Shown in pieces: positions 8,727-17,436 of a stretch of 64,000 bases of DNA. Origin of the DNA: Clostridiales bacterium (GTDB lineage: Bacteria > Bacillota > Clostridia > Christensenellales > Borkfalkiaceae); assembly GCA_015069425.1 (NCBI GenBank), contig SVIP01000003.1:1-64000 (forward strand), read 5' to 3'. Both the position numbers and the translations under genes were made by a program. Position 1 is the first letter of the stretch, and the number at the start of each line of letters is the position of its first letter. Below the pieces are notes generated by a model, which ran no database searches, was not told where the DNA came from, and saw only the letters and a list, made by a program, of their open reading frames with translations.

Positions 8727-9983
8727 ATGTTTGGTCAAGAAAATTCTATAAATAATTCAGCAGTAATTAAGGTTATGGGCGTTGGTGGCGGTGGCTGTAA
8801 CGCTGTAAACAGTATGATTGAATCTAATCTTTCAAGCGCCGAATTTATTTCAGTAAACACCGATAATCAGGCACTACTATTATCAAAAGCGTCAAGGGTA
8901 TTGCAAATAGGCGCAAAACTTACAAAGGGTTTGGGCGCAGGTAGTGACCCCAACGTTGGTGAAGCCGCTGCTGAAGAGTCTAAAGACGAAATTGCAGAAA
9001 TTCTTCAAGGCACAGACTTATTGTTTATTGCCTCTGGTATGGGTGGCGGAACAGGTACTGGTGCTGCGTCGGTAATTGCTCGTATAGCGAGAGAAATGGG
9101 TATTCTTACCGTTGCGGTAGTTACAAAGCCTTTCTCTTTTGAAGGAAAAATTAGAAATTCAAACGCAAATAAAGGTATTGCAAATCTTAAAAAATACGTT
9201 GATACTTTGGTTGTAATTCCTAACGATAAACTCTTACAATATTTACCCGCTCAAACTGGTATGCTTGACGCATTTAAGGTTGCCGACGATATGCTAAAGC
9301 AAGGTATTGTTGGTATAGTTGACCTTATAGCAACGCCTTCGCTAATCAATTTAGACTTTGCTGACGTAAACACGGTTATGCGCAACCAAGGTCTTGCTCA
9401 TATGGGTATCGGTAGAGCAAAGGGTGAAAATAGAGTGATAGAGGCTGTTAGACAAGCTGTTTCAAGTCCGTTGTTAGAAACTACTATAGAGGGTGCTAAA
9501 TCCGTTATATTAAACATCACGGGTGGAAAAGACCTTATGCTTAACGAAGTTAGTGAGGCTGCAGGTCTTGTTCAAGGTATTATTGACGAATCCGCTAACA
9601 TAATTTTTGGTGCTACAATAGATGAAAATATGGTAGACGAAGTTAAAATTACAGTTATTGCAACGGGTTTTTGCGCAATAAAAGAGGCTGACGTGCAAGT
9701 TGAACCTGAAATAAAACCCGTTTTACAAGTTTCTGCGCAAGAACAGTCTAACGTACAAGAAAGTGCTGTTCCACCGTTACTTCGTGAAATAGAAGAGAAT
9801 GAGAATAGATTAAATGCTCAAACAACTGCGCAAGTTTCTTCTGCGCCTGTTGAAGTATCGCAACCGAACGCGCAACCTAATAAACCTGATTTAAGTAGTA
9901 TAGAAGAAACGTTAAACACCGAACCTGAAGTTAAAAAGGGAAGAGAGTTGCCCGCGTTTATGAGAAAACTTTTCAAGAGATAA
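8727..9983 (+). CDS. ftsZ: cell division GTPase FtsZ
   Basis: Tubulin-like GTPase forming the Z ring. A glycine-rich N-terminal loop (GVGGGGCNA) and the tubulin signature GGGTGTG at residues 106-112 are intact. A low-complexity Gln/Val/Pro-rich linker (about 330-400) leads to a C-terminal conserved peptide ELPAFMRKLFKR, the binding site for partners such as FtsA or SepF. A strong AAGGAG site precedes the ATG. It is 38 bases after ftsA and ends the dcw run. Confidence 0.97.
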   Translation: MFGQENSINNSAVIKVMGVGGGGCNAVNSMIESNLSSAEFISVNTDNQALLLSKASRVLQIGAKLTKGLGAGSDPNVGEAAAEESKDEIAEILQGTDLLFIASGMGGGTGTGAASVIARIAREMGILTVAVVTKPFSFEGKIRNSNANKGIANLKKYVDTLVVIPNDKLLQYLPAQTGMLDAFKVADDMLKQGIVGIVDLIATPSLINLDFADVNTVMRNQGLAHMGIGRAKGENRVIEAVRQAVSSPLLETTIEGAKSVILNITGGKDLMLNEVSEAAGLVQGIIDESANIIFGATIDENMVDEVKITVIATGFCAIKEADVQVEPEIKPVLQVSAQEQSNVQESAVPPLLREIEENENRLNAQTTAQVSSAPVEVSQPNAQPNKPDLSSIEETLNTEPEVKKGRELPAFMRKLFKR

Positions 9984-10009
9984 TTTTTATAAAATATGTT
10001 TAGATGAGA

Positions 10010-10036
10010 TTAAGGCAGTCAATTTGACTGCCTTAA
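10010..10036 (+). terminator. inverted repeat after ftsZ
   Basis: Thirteen complementary bases on each side (TTAAGGCAGTCAA at 10010-10022 and its complement at 10024-10036) lie 26 bases after the ftsZ stop. A run of T is lacking on either strand, so it may be an RNA-stabilising hairpin or a weak terminator. Confidence 0.4.
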
Positions 10037-10052
10037 TTCGTTATGAATAAAA

Positions 10053-10083
10053 AAATAAGGCAAACATAAAGTTTGCCTTATTT
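10053..10083 (-). terminator. terminator of tRNA-Pro
   Basis: A 13-bp stem (10053-10065 with 10071-10083) with a 5-base loop. Read leftward on the minus strand it is followed by a T-rich stretch, as expected for an intrinsic terminator just downstream of tRNA-Pro. Confidence 0.75.
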
Positions 10084-10090
10084 ATCTTGT

Positions 10091-10166
10091 TGGTCGGAGT
10101 AGCGAGACTTGAACTCACGGCCTCTTGCCCCCCAGACAAGCGCGCTACCAACTGCGCCATACCCCG
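10091..10166 (-). tRNA. tRNA-Pro(GGG)
   Basis: The minus strand folds as a tRNA. The acceptor stem is CGGGGTA with TACTCCG, the anticodon stem is CTTGT/GCAAG, and the loop CTGGGGG gives anticodon GGG. A TTCAAGT-type T loop is present and the CCA end is encoded (10091-10093 complement). It is a single-gene unit with its own promoter and terminator. Confidence 0.93.
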
Positions 10167-10178
10167 TTTGCGCAATAT

Positions 10179-10207
10179 ATTGTACCACAACTTTTTTATT
10201 TTTGCAA
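10179..10207 (-). promoter_or_regulatory. sigma-A-type promoter of tRNA-Pro
   Basis: On the minus strand, TTGCAA (-35) and TACAAT (-10, with upstream TGG) are separated by 17 bases and lie just before the tRNA. Confidence 0.65.
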
Positions 10208-10226
10208 GCAAAAAACAGGGGAAATA

Positions 10227-10256
10227 TTAGACTATTTTAAAAAATAATGTTACAAT
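10227..10256 (+). promoter_or_regulatory. putative promoter of trmB
   Basis: TTAGAC and TACAAT are spaced by 18 bases, about 30 bases before the trmB start. Confidence 0.45.
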
Positions 10257-10288
10257 ATAATAAATCAATAAAAAGGTGAGTAAAAACA

Positions 10289-10957
10289 ATGAGAATAAGG
10301 CGAAAAAAACACCTTGAAGAGCGTTTGGCTGGCGTTAAAGATTACGTTATCGTTCCAGATATGGATATCGTCAACGTAAAAGAGGCTATAAAAGTAAAAA
10401 AATATTTTGATTATCAAGCGTTATTTTTAAACAATAATCCCATAGAGTTAGAAATCGGTTGTGGAAAAGGCGGGTTTATTGTTGAAAAGGCAATTAATAA
10501 TCCTAACGTAAATTATATTGCCGTTGAACTATTGCAAAACATTATTGTAATGGCTGCTGAACTTGCAAAAAGTAAAGGCGTAAAAAATTTGAAGTTCGTT
10601 AATAGTGGTGCAGAGTATCTACCTAGATATATTAGAGAAAATAGCATAGATAATTTATATTTGAACTTTTCACCACCATATCCTCAAAAGGTTCACGAAA
10701 GAAGAAGACTTACTTGCGATAGAATGCTTATAAATTATAAATCTTTCTTAAAACAGGGTGGGTGCATCTATCAAAAAACAGACGATAAAGATTTTTTTGA
10801 CTATTCTTTTGAACGATTTATTGAAAACGGTTTTGAAACTAAAGATGTTTCTCTTGATGTTGAAAGTGGAAAAGTAGAAAACGTTAAAACAGAATATGAA
10901 AAAAAGTTTCTTGCTTTAGGTATGAAGGTATATGCTCTTACTGCAAAATTAGTTTAA
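10289..10957 (+). CDS. trmB: tRNA (guanine-N7-)-methyltransferase, atypical motif
   Basis: SAM-dependent methyltransferase expected to make m7G46 in tRNA. The SAM-binding motif LEIGCGKGGF and the following acidic residue on strand 2 (NYIAVEL) are present. The TrmB signature normally reads like NFSDPWPKKRH-xKRRL. Here it is NFSPPYPQKVHERRRL, so the conserved Asp is Pro and the Trp is Tyr. Length 222 fits the family. The start has a GGTGAG site upstream. The gene stands alone between its promoter and a terminator. An alternative is a diverged TrmB paralogue with altered activity. Confidence 0.8.
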   Translation: MRIRRKKHLEERLAGVKDYVIVPDMDIVNVKEAIKVKKYFDYQALFLNNNPIELEIGCGKGGFIVEKAINNPNVNYIAVELLQNIIVMAAELAKSKGVKNLKFVNSGAEYLPRYIRENSIDNLYLNFSPPYPQKVHERRRLTCDRMLINYKSFLKQGGCIYQKTDDKDFFDYSFERFIENGFETKDVSLDVESGKVENVKTEYEKKFLALGMKVYALTAKLV

Positions 10958-10980
10958 TTTTATAAAATATGAATTTAATT

Positions 10981-11016
10981 ATAACGACACGGAAAATTAT
11001 CTGTGTCGTTATTTTC
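10981..11016 (+). terminator. trmB intrinsic terminator
   Basis: A perfect 10-bp stem ATAACGACAC (10981-10990) pairs with 11003-11012, with a 12-base loop and a following T-rich tract. The 264 bases from here to 11280 are AT-rich, contain a GGGTAAACT segment twice (near 11106 and 11169) and a short hairpin near 11199, and hold no recognisable gene. Confidence 0.8.
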
Positions 11017-11280
11017 TTGTATTTTTAGTTAATTTTTAGCCATTTTTTGCTACTTTTCTACGATTAGTAGAGTTGTAAAATAAACTTCGTAGAGAATTTT
11101 AATAGGGGTAAACTAATGGTTTAATAAGAAAATTTTTAGTAGATTTTGTGTAGCGATTTATTCCACTTGGGTAAACTTTTTTTAGAGTAGATTCTCTTGT
11201 TAAAACAAGATTTATTTAATAAAATAACGTTGTAAGAAATCGGCATAACGAAAACCGAAAATGTTAAAGGAGAATTTATT

Positions 11281-13074
11281 ATGAAAAAATGTTCGACTAG
11301 TTCGTCTAGAAAAAATTTAATACCTATATTTTATGCCTGCGACGATAATTTTATAAAGTATACGGTGGTATCAATTAAATCTTTAATTGAAAATTCTAAT
11401 AAGGCAAACGACTATATGATATATATTTTAAATGCGGGAATATCAGAAGATATGAAAAAAGAAGTTTACAAACTTGCAACCGACAACGTGTTTATAGAAT
11501 TTGTTTGCGTTAGAGAACAACTTGAAAGTATCGGGAAAAATTTACCTATCCGAGATTATTATTCAAAAACGACTTATTTTAGATTGTTTATTGCCGAAAT
11601 GTTTCCGCAATATGATAAAGCAATTTATATCGATAGCGATACGATTGTTTTAGGCGATATATCACAATTCTATAATAGAAATTTAGAAAATAACTTGGTG
11701 GGTGCGTGCCAAGAACAAGTTATGGTTCAAACGGAAGTGTTTGGAAATTACGTTGAAAAGGTGATGGGTATAAATAGAAATAAATATTTTAATGCAGGGC
11801 ATCTTTTAATAAATTGCACTGCTTTTAGAAAAGAGAAAATATTTAATAAATTTTTAAAACTTTTAAACATTTATACCTTTGTTGTAACTCAAGACGAAGA
11901 TTATCTTAACGTATTGTGTAAAGATAGGGTGTTATGGATTGAACAAGGTTGGAACGTTGAGGTTTATAACAATATACCCGTAGCAGAAAATCAAATTAAA
12001 ATGCTACATTATATTATGGTATCTAAACCGTGGCATTATTACGATTGCCGTCTAAAAGAATATTTTTGGAAGTATGCAGAAAAAACTGACGTTTATCAAA
12101 GTATAATTAACGAATTAGAAAGTTACACAGACGAGCAAAGGGCAAAGGATTTAGAGTCTTGTAAACGTTTAGAGCAGACTGCAATTAAAGAATCTGAAAG
12201 AATAGATACTTACGTAAATTTAATAAGTAATATGGATGGTGAAAGATTAAAAGTTTTAGAAAAAATTCGCACCTATGAACTTAACGGCAAGTTTGACGTT
12301 GACGTTGAAAACGACCCAGAAACAGTTACGTTGTTGCCCGATAAGGTAGATTATTTGGCAGAAAAGTGTAGCACTAGGTTTTTTACAAAAATTGCTAATA
12401 AAAAAGCCGTTCAGTTTTATGAAAAAGCAATTAAAAATGGAACTTTTGTAATAAAAAGCGTAAACGGTATTGAAAATTTTAGACAGGTTAGCGGTGGCGC
12501 AATGATAACTTGCAATCACTTTAGCGCATACGATAATTACGTGGTTTATCGCGCGTTAAGAGATGAATTGCCCAAAGGTAAATTTTTGTATAAAGTTATA
12601 AGAGAAGGTAATTACACTAGTTTTAAGGGATTGTTTGGATTCTTTTTTAAACATTGTAATACTCTACCTCTTAGTAGCAATACCGAAACTATGAAAAAAT
12701 TTATGCGTTCTATTTCCGTTTTATTGAATAGAGGTGAAAAAATTTTGATTTATCCTGAACAGGCTATGTGGTGGAATTATAGAAAACCAAGACCGTTAAA
12801 GAGTGGCGCATTCAAATTTGCGGTAAAGAATAACGTGCCTGTTATACCAACTTTTATAACGATGGAAGATACTGAAAAAACTGATAAAAACGGTTTTCCT
12901 ATTCAAGCGCATACAATTTGGTTTTTACCTGCTATTTATCCAAAAGCAGAATTAAATGAAAGAGAAAACGTTGAATATATGAAAAACGAAAACTTTAGGG
13001 TGTGGAAAAATCTTTATGAAAGAGTTTACGGCGTTGAACTAAAATATTCAAAGGATAAATTGTGTTATATTTAA
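11281..13074 (+). CDS. bifunctional GT8 glycosyltransferase / PlsC-like acyltransferase fusion
   Basis: Two enzyme domains in one 597-residue chain. The N-terminal part (about 10-260) is a family 8 glycosyltransferase: the IPIFYACDDNF start, the metal-binding DSD at 118-120, KYFNAGHLL, and a SKPWHYYD segment. The C-terminal part (about 370-597) is a lysophospholipid acyltransferase of the PlsC superfamily, with the HxxxxD motif at His413-Asp418 (NHFSAYD) and a YPEQ block at 491-494. A charged linker joins them. It probably acts at the membrane face in glycolipid or acylated-polymer synthesis; substrates are unknown. AAAGGAG lies 8 bases before the ATG. The next gene overlaps its end, so they are one transcript. 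Confidence 0.85.
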   Translation: MKKCSTSSSRKNLIPIFYACDDNFIKYTVVSIKSLIENSNKANDYMIYILNAGISEDMKKEVYKLATDNVFIEFVCVREQLESIGKNLPIRDYYSKTTYFRLFIAEMFPQYDKAIYIDSDTIVLGDISQFYNRNLENNLVGACQEQVMVQTEVFGNYVEKVMGINRNKYFNAGHLLINCTAFRKEKIFNKFLKLLNIYTFVVTQDEDYLNVLCKDRVLWIEQGWNVEVYNNIPVAENQIKMLHYIMVSKPWHYYDCRLKEYFWKYAEKTDVYQSIINELESYTDEQRAKDLESCKRLEQTAIKESERIDTYVNLISNMDGERLKVLEKIRTYELNGKFDVDVENDPETVTLLPDKVDYLAEKCSTRFFTKIANKKAVQFYEKAIKNGTFVIKSVNGIENFRQVSGGAMITCNHFSAYDNYVVYRALRDELPKGKFLYKVIREGNYTSFKGLFGFFFKHCNTLPLSSNTETMKKFMRSISVLLNRGEKILIYPEQAMWWNYRKPRPLKSGAFKFAVKNNVPVIPTFITMEDTEKTDKNGFPIQAHTIWFLPAIYPKAELNERENVEYMKNENFRVWKNLYERVYGVELKYSKDKLCYI

Positions 13075-13652
13075 TCGTAATTTTGTTATCAATGGTTTTA
13101 ATATCAATAATAGATTGCACTATATTTGCGCATATTTATAATCTTTCAGTCGCTTACGTTATAATTGCGGTTGCAGTATCAACTATTATTGAAATATTGT
13201 TGAGTGGTTTGGTTGCATTTATAGTTAGATGGTGTTTGCCAAAAAGATGGTTTCAAATAAATAAAAAATTTTTTTCAGCAACGAAAAAAGAAAAGATTTT
13301 TTATGATAAAATATGCATAAAAAAATGGAAAGATAAAATACCTGAACTAGGCTCTTTTACAAGTTTTCATAAAGATAAGGTTCGAGAGCCGAACAATAAC
13401 GAATATGTTGAAAGGTATATTATAGAGGCAAATTACGGTGTATTGATACATTTCATTTCAGTGTTCGTCGGTTTTGCAGTTATATTTTTCTATCCTTTGA
13501 AATTTTGGTATATGTTTGGTTTGCCCGTAGCGATTGTCGGCGCAATATTAAACTTATTGCCCACGTTTACCTTAAGATATAACTTGACAAAACTTCACGT
13601 ATTATATAAATTTAACGCTAAACGCAAAAGTGTAAATGATAAAAGTTCTTAA
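13062..13652 (+). CDS. CrtO-like membrane acyltransferase family protein
   Basis: A 196-residue membrane protein with two N-terminal hydrophobic segments (about 2-22 and 30-57) and two C-terminal ones (about 130-150 and 155-172). The central KKWKDKIPELG and NNNEYVERYIIEANYG segments resemble the glycosyl-4,4'-diaponeurosporenoate acyltransferase (CrtO) family, which acylates glycosylated lipids. That match is from memory of the family pattern, so it is tentative. The start is GTG 13062 with AAGGA upstream, overlapping the GT8/PlsC gene by 13 bases, which argues for joint work on a glycolipid. Confidence 0.5.
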   Translation: MLYLIVILLSMVLISIIDCTIFAHIYNLSVAYVIIAVAVSTIIEILLSGLVAFIVRWCLPKRWFQINKKFFSATKKEKIFYDKICIKKWKDKIPELGSFTSFHKDKVREPNNNEYVERYIIEANYGVLIHFISVFVGFAVIFFYPLKFWYMFGLPVAIVGAILNLLPTFTLRYNLTKLHVLYKFNAKRKSVNDKSS

Positions 13653-13698
13653 CCATACTTTGCCAAAAAATGTAAAAAAATGAATATATTTGATATAA

Positions 13699-13737
13699 AA
13701 AGCCCCGAAAAAGCAAAAAAAGTCGGGGTTTCTTATT
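13699..13737 (+). terminator. intrinsic terminator
   Basis: Stem AGCCCCGA (13701-13708) pairs with TCGGGGTT (13723-13730, one G-T pair), followed by a T-rich tract. It separates the glycolipid pair from the nuclease genes. Confidence 0.75.
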
Positions 13738-13842
13738 TTATTTGCTTTACTTTTCTTATTTAATATTATATAATAATAACTTGTTAAAGTATGCCATTTG
13801 AAATTTGTGCATAAGATTATTGCTGTTTTTACTCGGTGTTGT

Positions 13843-14919
13843 ATGAAATTTATTCATTGTGCAGATTTACATCTTGATTCAAAGATAGAAACTTTACCTG
13901 CAGAAAAATCTAAAATTCGCAGGGAAGAAGTTTTGCGCTCTTTTGAGCGTTTATGTGATTATGCAAGTGAAAATTCTATAACCGCAATAATTATTGCCGG
14001 CGATATGTTTGATACGGCTCGTGTAACGATAAGAACGAGAGAGCGTGTTATCAATGCAATCAAAAATAATTCGTCGGTAGATTTTTTGTATTTGGCAGGT
14101 AATCACGACGAAGAAAGTTTTATTTCCTCAATAGAAAGTTTACCAAGTAACTTAAAATTTTTTAATGAAGAGTGGGCGGCTTTTAGGTATGGTAACGTTT
14201 TAATCAACGGCATAAAATTTTCAAATAGCAATTTTGCAACCGTATACGATTCTATCAAACTTAATGCAGACGACGTTAATATTTTGGTTATGCACGGTCA
14301 GATTGCAGACTATAAGGGTGAAGAAAAATCTGAAGTAGTCAGTTTGCCTAGATTTAAGGACAAAAACGTAGATTATCTTGCGCTAGGGCATTATCACGAA
14401 TATTCGGAAGGTCAAATTGACGCACGCGGTAAATACGTTTATTCGGGCTGTTTAGACGGTAGAGGTTTTGACGAGTTGGGGGACAAGGGTTTTGTTCTTA
14501 TTGACGTAAACGATACTCAACTAAACCATAAATTTATTAAATTTTCATCAAGGAATTTTAGCGTCTTTGAATATGATTTAAGTGGAAAAACTGACTGGAT
14601 TAGCGCAAAAAATGAAATTATTAGTTTGTTGGGCGCTAAAATTCCGTCAAACAATTTAGTTAAGGTTGTGTTAAAAGGCGAAAGGTCAATCGATTTTGAC
14701 GTTGACGTGGAAGGTCTTTCGTATCGTCTTAACGAAGAGTTTTTCTTCGCAAAGGTCTACGATAAAACTCAAATTATGATATCTGAAAAAGATTACGCTT
14801 TAGATAAGTCGGTTCGTGGCGAGTTTGTAAGAGCGGTTTGGGAAAGTGATTTGAGTGCTGAAATGAAAAGTAAGGTTCTAACTTGTGGATTAAATGCTCT
14901 CAAGGGGGAAGATTTGTAA
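13843..14919 (+). CDS. SbcD/Mre11-like DNA exonuclease (YhaO type)
   Basis: Calcineurin-like metallophosphoesterase of the DNA-repair nuclease group. Metal ligands are seen in order: DLH (Asp8, His10), GDMFD (Asp54), GNHD (Asn87-His88), a later MHGQ and GHYHE. About 358 residues, ending in a C-terminal capping region. ATG 13843 begins exactly at the conserved MKFIHCADLHLDS block; the upstream TTG at 13798 would add 15 unmatched residues. It overlaps the next gene by one base. The partner is an ATPase, as in the yhaO-yhaN pair of Bacillus and the SbcCD complex. Confidence 0.85.
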   Translation: MKFIHCADLHLDSKIETLPAEKSKIRREEVLRSFERLCDYASENSITAIIIAGDMFDTARVTIRTRERVINAIKNNSSVDFLYLAGNHDEESFISSIESLPSNLKFFNEEWAAFRYGNVLINGIKFSNSNFATVYDSIKLNADDVNILVMHGQIADYKGEEKSEVVSLPRFKDKNVDYLALGHYHEYSEGQIDARGKYVYSGCLDGRGFDELGDKGFVLIDVNDTQLNHKFIKFSSRNFSVFEYDLSGKTDWISAKNEIISLLGAKIPSNNLVKVVLKGERSIDFDVDVEGLSYRLNEEFFFAKVYDKTQIMISEKDYALDKSVRGEFVRAVWESDLSAEMKSKVLTCGLNALKGEDL

Positions 14920-16928
14920 TGAAACTAATTAAATGTTACGTTTCTTCTTTTGGGAAGTTGAAAGATTTTACTTTTGATTTTAATTCGGGCTTAAATACGA
15001 TAAAAGAATATAACGGTTGGGGCAAGAGTACTTTTGCAACCTTTATTAAGGCTATGTTTTACGGACTTAACGATAGTAAGCGTAGTGTTAGTGAGAACGA
15101 AAGAATTAAATTTAGACCTTGGAATTCAACTCAAAGATTTGGCGGTTACGTTTGTTTTGAGTGGGGCGGTAAAGAGTTTAGACTTGAAAGGTTTTTTGGC
15201 AACAAAGAGTCTGAAGATTCCGTTCATCTCTTTGACAACGTTTCTGGTAAAGAGTTTTCTAATACACAAGATTTAGGAAGACGTATTTTTGAAATTGACG
15301 AAGAGGGGTTTTTGTCTACCACTTATTTTTCTCAAAAAGACGTTCAAATAAAAAGCAATACAAGTATAACTGCAAAATTTAATTCTGTTTGTGAAATTCA
15401 AGATACCGACGCATTTGACAAGGCGCTTGCAAAGGTTGAAGATAAGGCAAAATCATATAAATATCGTGGGGAAAGAGGAATTATTCCTGATGCAAAAGCA
15501 GAACTCCGACAACTTGAAGAGCGTATTGTTGCAGTAAAAGGCTCTGCAAAACTTATTGATGGGCTAAAAAAAGAAGAAAAGATTTTAAACGGAAAAGTAT
15601 CTCAATTAAAGCAAGACATTGAAGATATTAGTGAAAGAATTACAAAGTCTGCAAAAGCGCAGTCGTTAAAATCTAGTAAAGAATTATTGCAAAATCTTGA
15701 CGCAGAAACCGTTGAGTTGGAAAAAACCTTGCAGTCGGCAAAAGAAGTTTTAAAAAATAACGACGTATCCGACGGTAAAATAAAATATTGCAACGACAAA
15801 CTTACTAAATTAGTAGAATACGACGCAAACATTGACCTGTTGAAGTCTAACATAGAAGAGATTGAGAAAAATTGTTCGATTAAAAGCGATAAAAAGATTT
15901 CTATGATAGACGTTTCGCTTTACGTTGCTACTCTTATAACGTTTATAGGGTTTATCGTTTCTTTGGCGATAAGTGGGTTTTCAACTGTTTCAATAGTTCT
16001 ATGCATATTATTTGGTATAACAGCGCTGTGTTCTATCGGCGATTTGATATATAGATTAAAACTCAAAAATACTTCGTCGGGTAAGTTTAACGATATTTTA
16101 ACTGCAAACCGTGATAGACTTTTAGAAGTTGAACGAAAAAAACAAGAAGTAATATTAGAGATAGACGGCTATTTGGGTGGTTTTGGTTTGGATTGTACAG
16201 ACCGAACTACTGCGCTTTTACAAATTGTAAAAATTAAAGGTATTTACAAAGACGTTTGTGAAAAACTTGCTAAAAATTATGAGCAAAGAAATAAACTTTT
16301 AGATAATTTAAAAGATTGTCCGTCTGATTTAATTATTGAAGACACTAACGTGCTTAATTCAAAGTTAAAGATTGCGCGTGACGATTACGTTAGTGCCGTA
16401 GATGCTTATCAAAAAAAAGTAAACGACATAAAAGAATATGAGTCAAGGGCAAACGTTTTGCCTGAATTAGAAAGTAGAAAAGACGAACTTGTTGAAAACA
16501 TAAAGCGTTATGAAGAAGAGCAAAACGTTTTAAGTCTTACCGCAAAATTTTTGCGTACTGCTGACGAAAATCTCAAGTTGCGTTATAAAGCACCGCTACA
16601 ACAAAGCCTTAAAAAATATTTTGAGTACGTAAGCGGGGTAGATAAACTTATAGATATTGACGTAGATATGAAAGTTACCGTTGACGAAAGCGGTGAAAAG
16701 AAAGTTACGGAATATTATAGTAAGGGTTATCAAAATCTTTTTGAAATATGTAAAAGGTTTGCATTAGTAGACGTTTTGTTTACAGGTGAAAAACCATTTA
16801 TCATTTTAGACGACCCATTTTTTAATCTTGATGATGAAAAATTGTCGTCTGCATTAGAGTTAATAAAGAAACTGGCTAACGACTATCAAATTTTATATTT
16901 GGTATGTCACGAAAGCAGGAGGGCGTAA
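14919..16928 (+). CDS. YhaN-like coiled-coil AAA ATPase with membrane segment
   Basis: SMC/Rad50-like ATPase partner of the preceding nuclease. Walker A is NGWGKST (32-38), and Walker B is FIILDDPFFNLDD near the C-terminus, with a nearby His in CHESRR. The middle is long heptad-rich coiled coil (about 195-320 and 400-560). Unlike SbcC, it has a hydrophobic pair (about 330-375) that could anchor the complex at the membrane, a trait of the YhaN type. The start is ATG 14919 with AAGGGGGAAG upstream; the upstream ATG at 14883 lies inside the nuclease gene and lacks such a site. 669 residues. Confidence 0.83.
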   Translation: MKLIKCYVSSFGKLKDFTFDFNSGLNTIKEYNGWGKSTFATFIKAMFYGLNDSKRSVSENERIKFRPWNSTQRFGGYVCFEWGGKEFRLERFFGNKESEDSVHLFDNVSGKEFSNTQDLGRRIFEIDEEGFLSTTYFSQKDVQIKSNTSITAKFNSVCEIQDTDAFDKALAKVEDKAKSYKYRGERGIIPDAKAELRQLEERIVAVKGSAKLIDGLKKEEKILNGKVSQLKQDIEDISERITKSAKAQSLKSSKELLQNLDAETVELEKTLQSAKEVLKNNDVSDGKIKYCNDKLTKLVEYDANIDLLKSNIEEIEKNCSIKSDKKISMIDVSLYVATLITFIGFIVSLAISGFSTVSIVLCILFGITALCSIGDLIYRLKLKNTSSGKFNDILTANRDRLLEVERKKQEVILEIDGYLGGFGLDCTDRTTALLQIVKIKGIYKDVCEKLAKNYEQRNKLLDNLKDCPSDLIIEDTNVLNSKLKIARDDYVSAVDAYQKKVNDIKEYESRANVLPELESRKDELVENIKRYEEEQNVLSLTAKFLRTADENLKLRYKAPLQQSLKKYFEYVSGVDKLIDIDVDMKVTVDESGEKKVTEYYSKGYQNLFEICKRFALVDVLFTGEKPFIILDDPFFNLDDEKLSSALELIKKLANDYQILYLVCHESRRA

Positions 16929-16932
16929 AAAT

Positions 16933-17385
16933 ATGGAATACAAACTTAATTTTGAACTAGTACCCGACGGGTGCTGGTATTCAAATCTGCGTTCGATTTT
17001 GTCAAAAGCACAGTGGGAATTTATCAGAAACGACGCGAGAGAACGGGCGGGTGGCAGATGTATGGTATGTGGCAAAAAAAGTAATAGCCTTGAAGCGCAC
17101 GAGAGATGGAGTTACGACGAAAAGAACGGAATTCAAAAACTCGAAGACGTAGTCGCTGTTTGTAAAGATTGCCATAGTGTAATGCATATCGGACACACAC
17201 AACTTAAAAAAGGCAATATTGAAAAGTATGAAAATCACTTTATGAAAGTGAATAACTGCACTTATGCAGAATATTGCAAAGCATTAAGTGATGCAAATGC
17301 TGAACACCGCAGAAGAAATTTGGTTTCAGACTGGAAAATCAACCTTAATTATTTAAGGCGATATATAGGTGACCAACTTTTGTAA
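16933..17385 (+). CDS. HNH-type zinc-binding protein
   Basis: A 150-residue protein with an HNH/zinc-ribbon core: CxxC at 43-46, His56, then CxxCH at 77-81 and a downstream His85. The spacing is that of HNH endonucleases with structural zinc. The ribosome site (AGGAGGG) overlaps the end of the YhaN-like gene, so it belongs to the same operon and may nick or bind DNA in the same repair process. No other domain is recognised. It could also be a DNA-binding protein without nuclease activity. Confidence 0.6.
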   Translation: MEYKLNFELVPDGCWYSNLRSILSKAQWEFIRNDARERAGGRCMVCGKKSNSLEAHERWSYDEKNGIQKLEDVVAVCKDCHSVMHIGHTQLKKGNIEKYENHFMKVNNCTYAEYCKALSDANAEHRRRNLVSDWKINLNYLRRYIGDQLL

Positions 17386-17436
17386 AACGGTATAAAATAG
17401 CCAACGAGAGATAAATAATTGTAAGGTAAAACTAGT

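Noticed and set aside
11199..11215. Small hairpin before the GT8/PlsC gene as a riboswitch or attenuator
   Set aside because: The stem is only about 6 bp with few G-C pairs and no known riboswitch pattern. Too weak to call.
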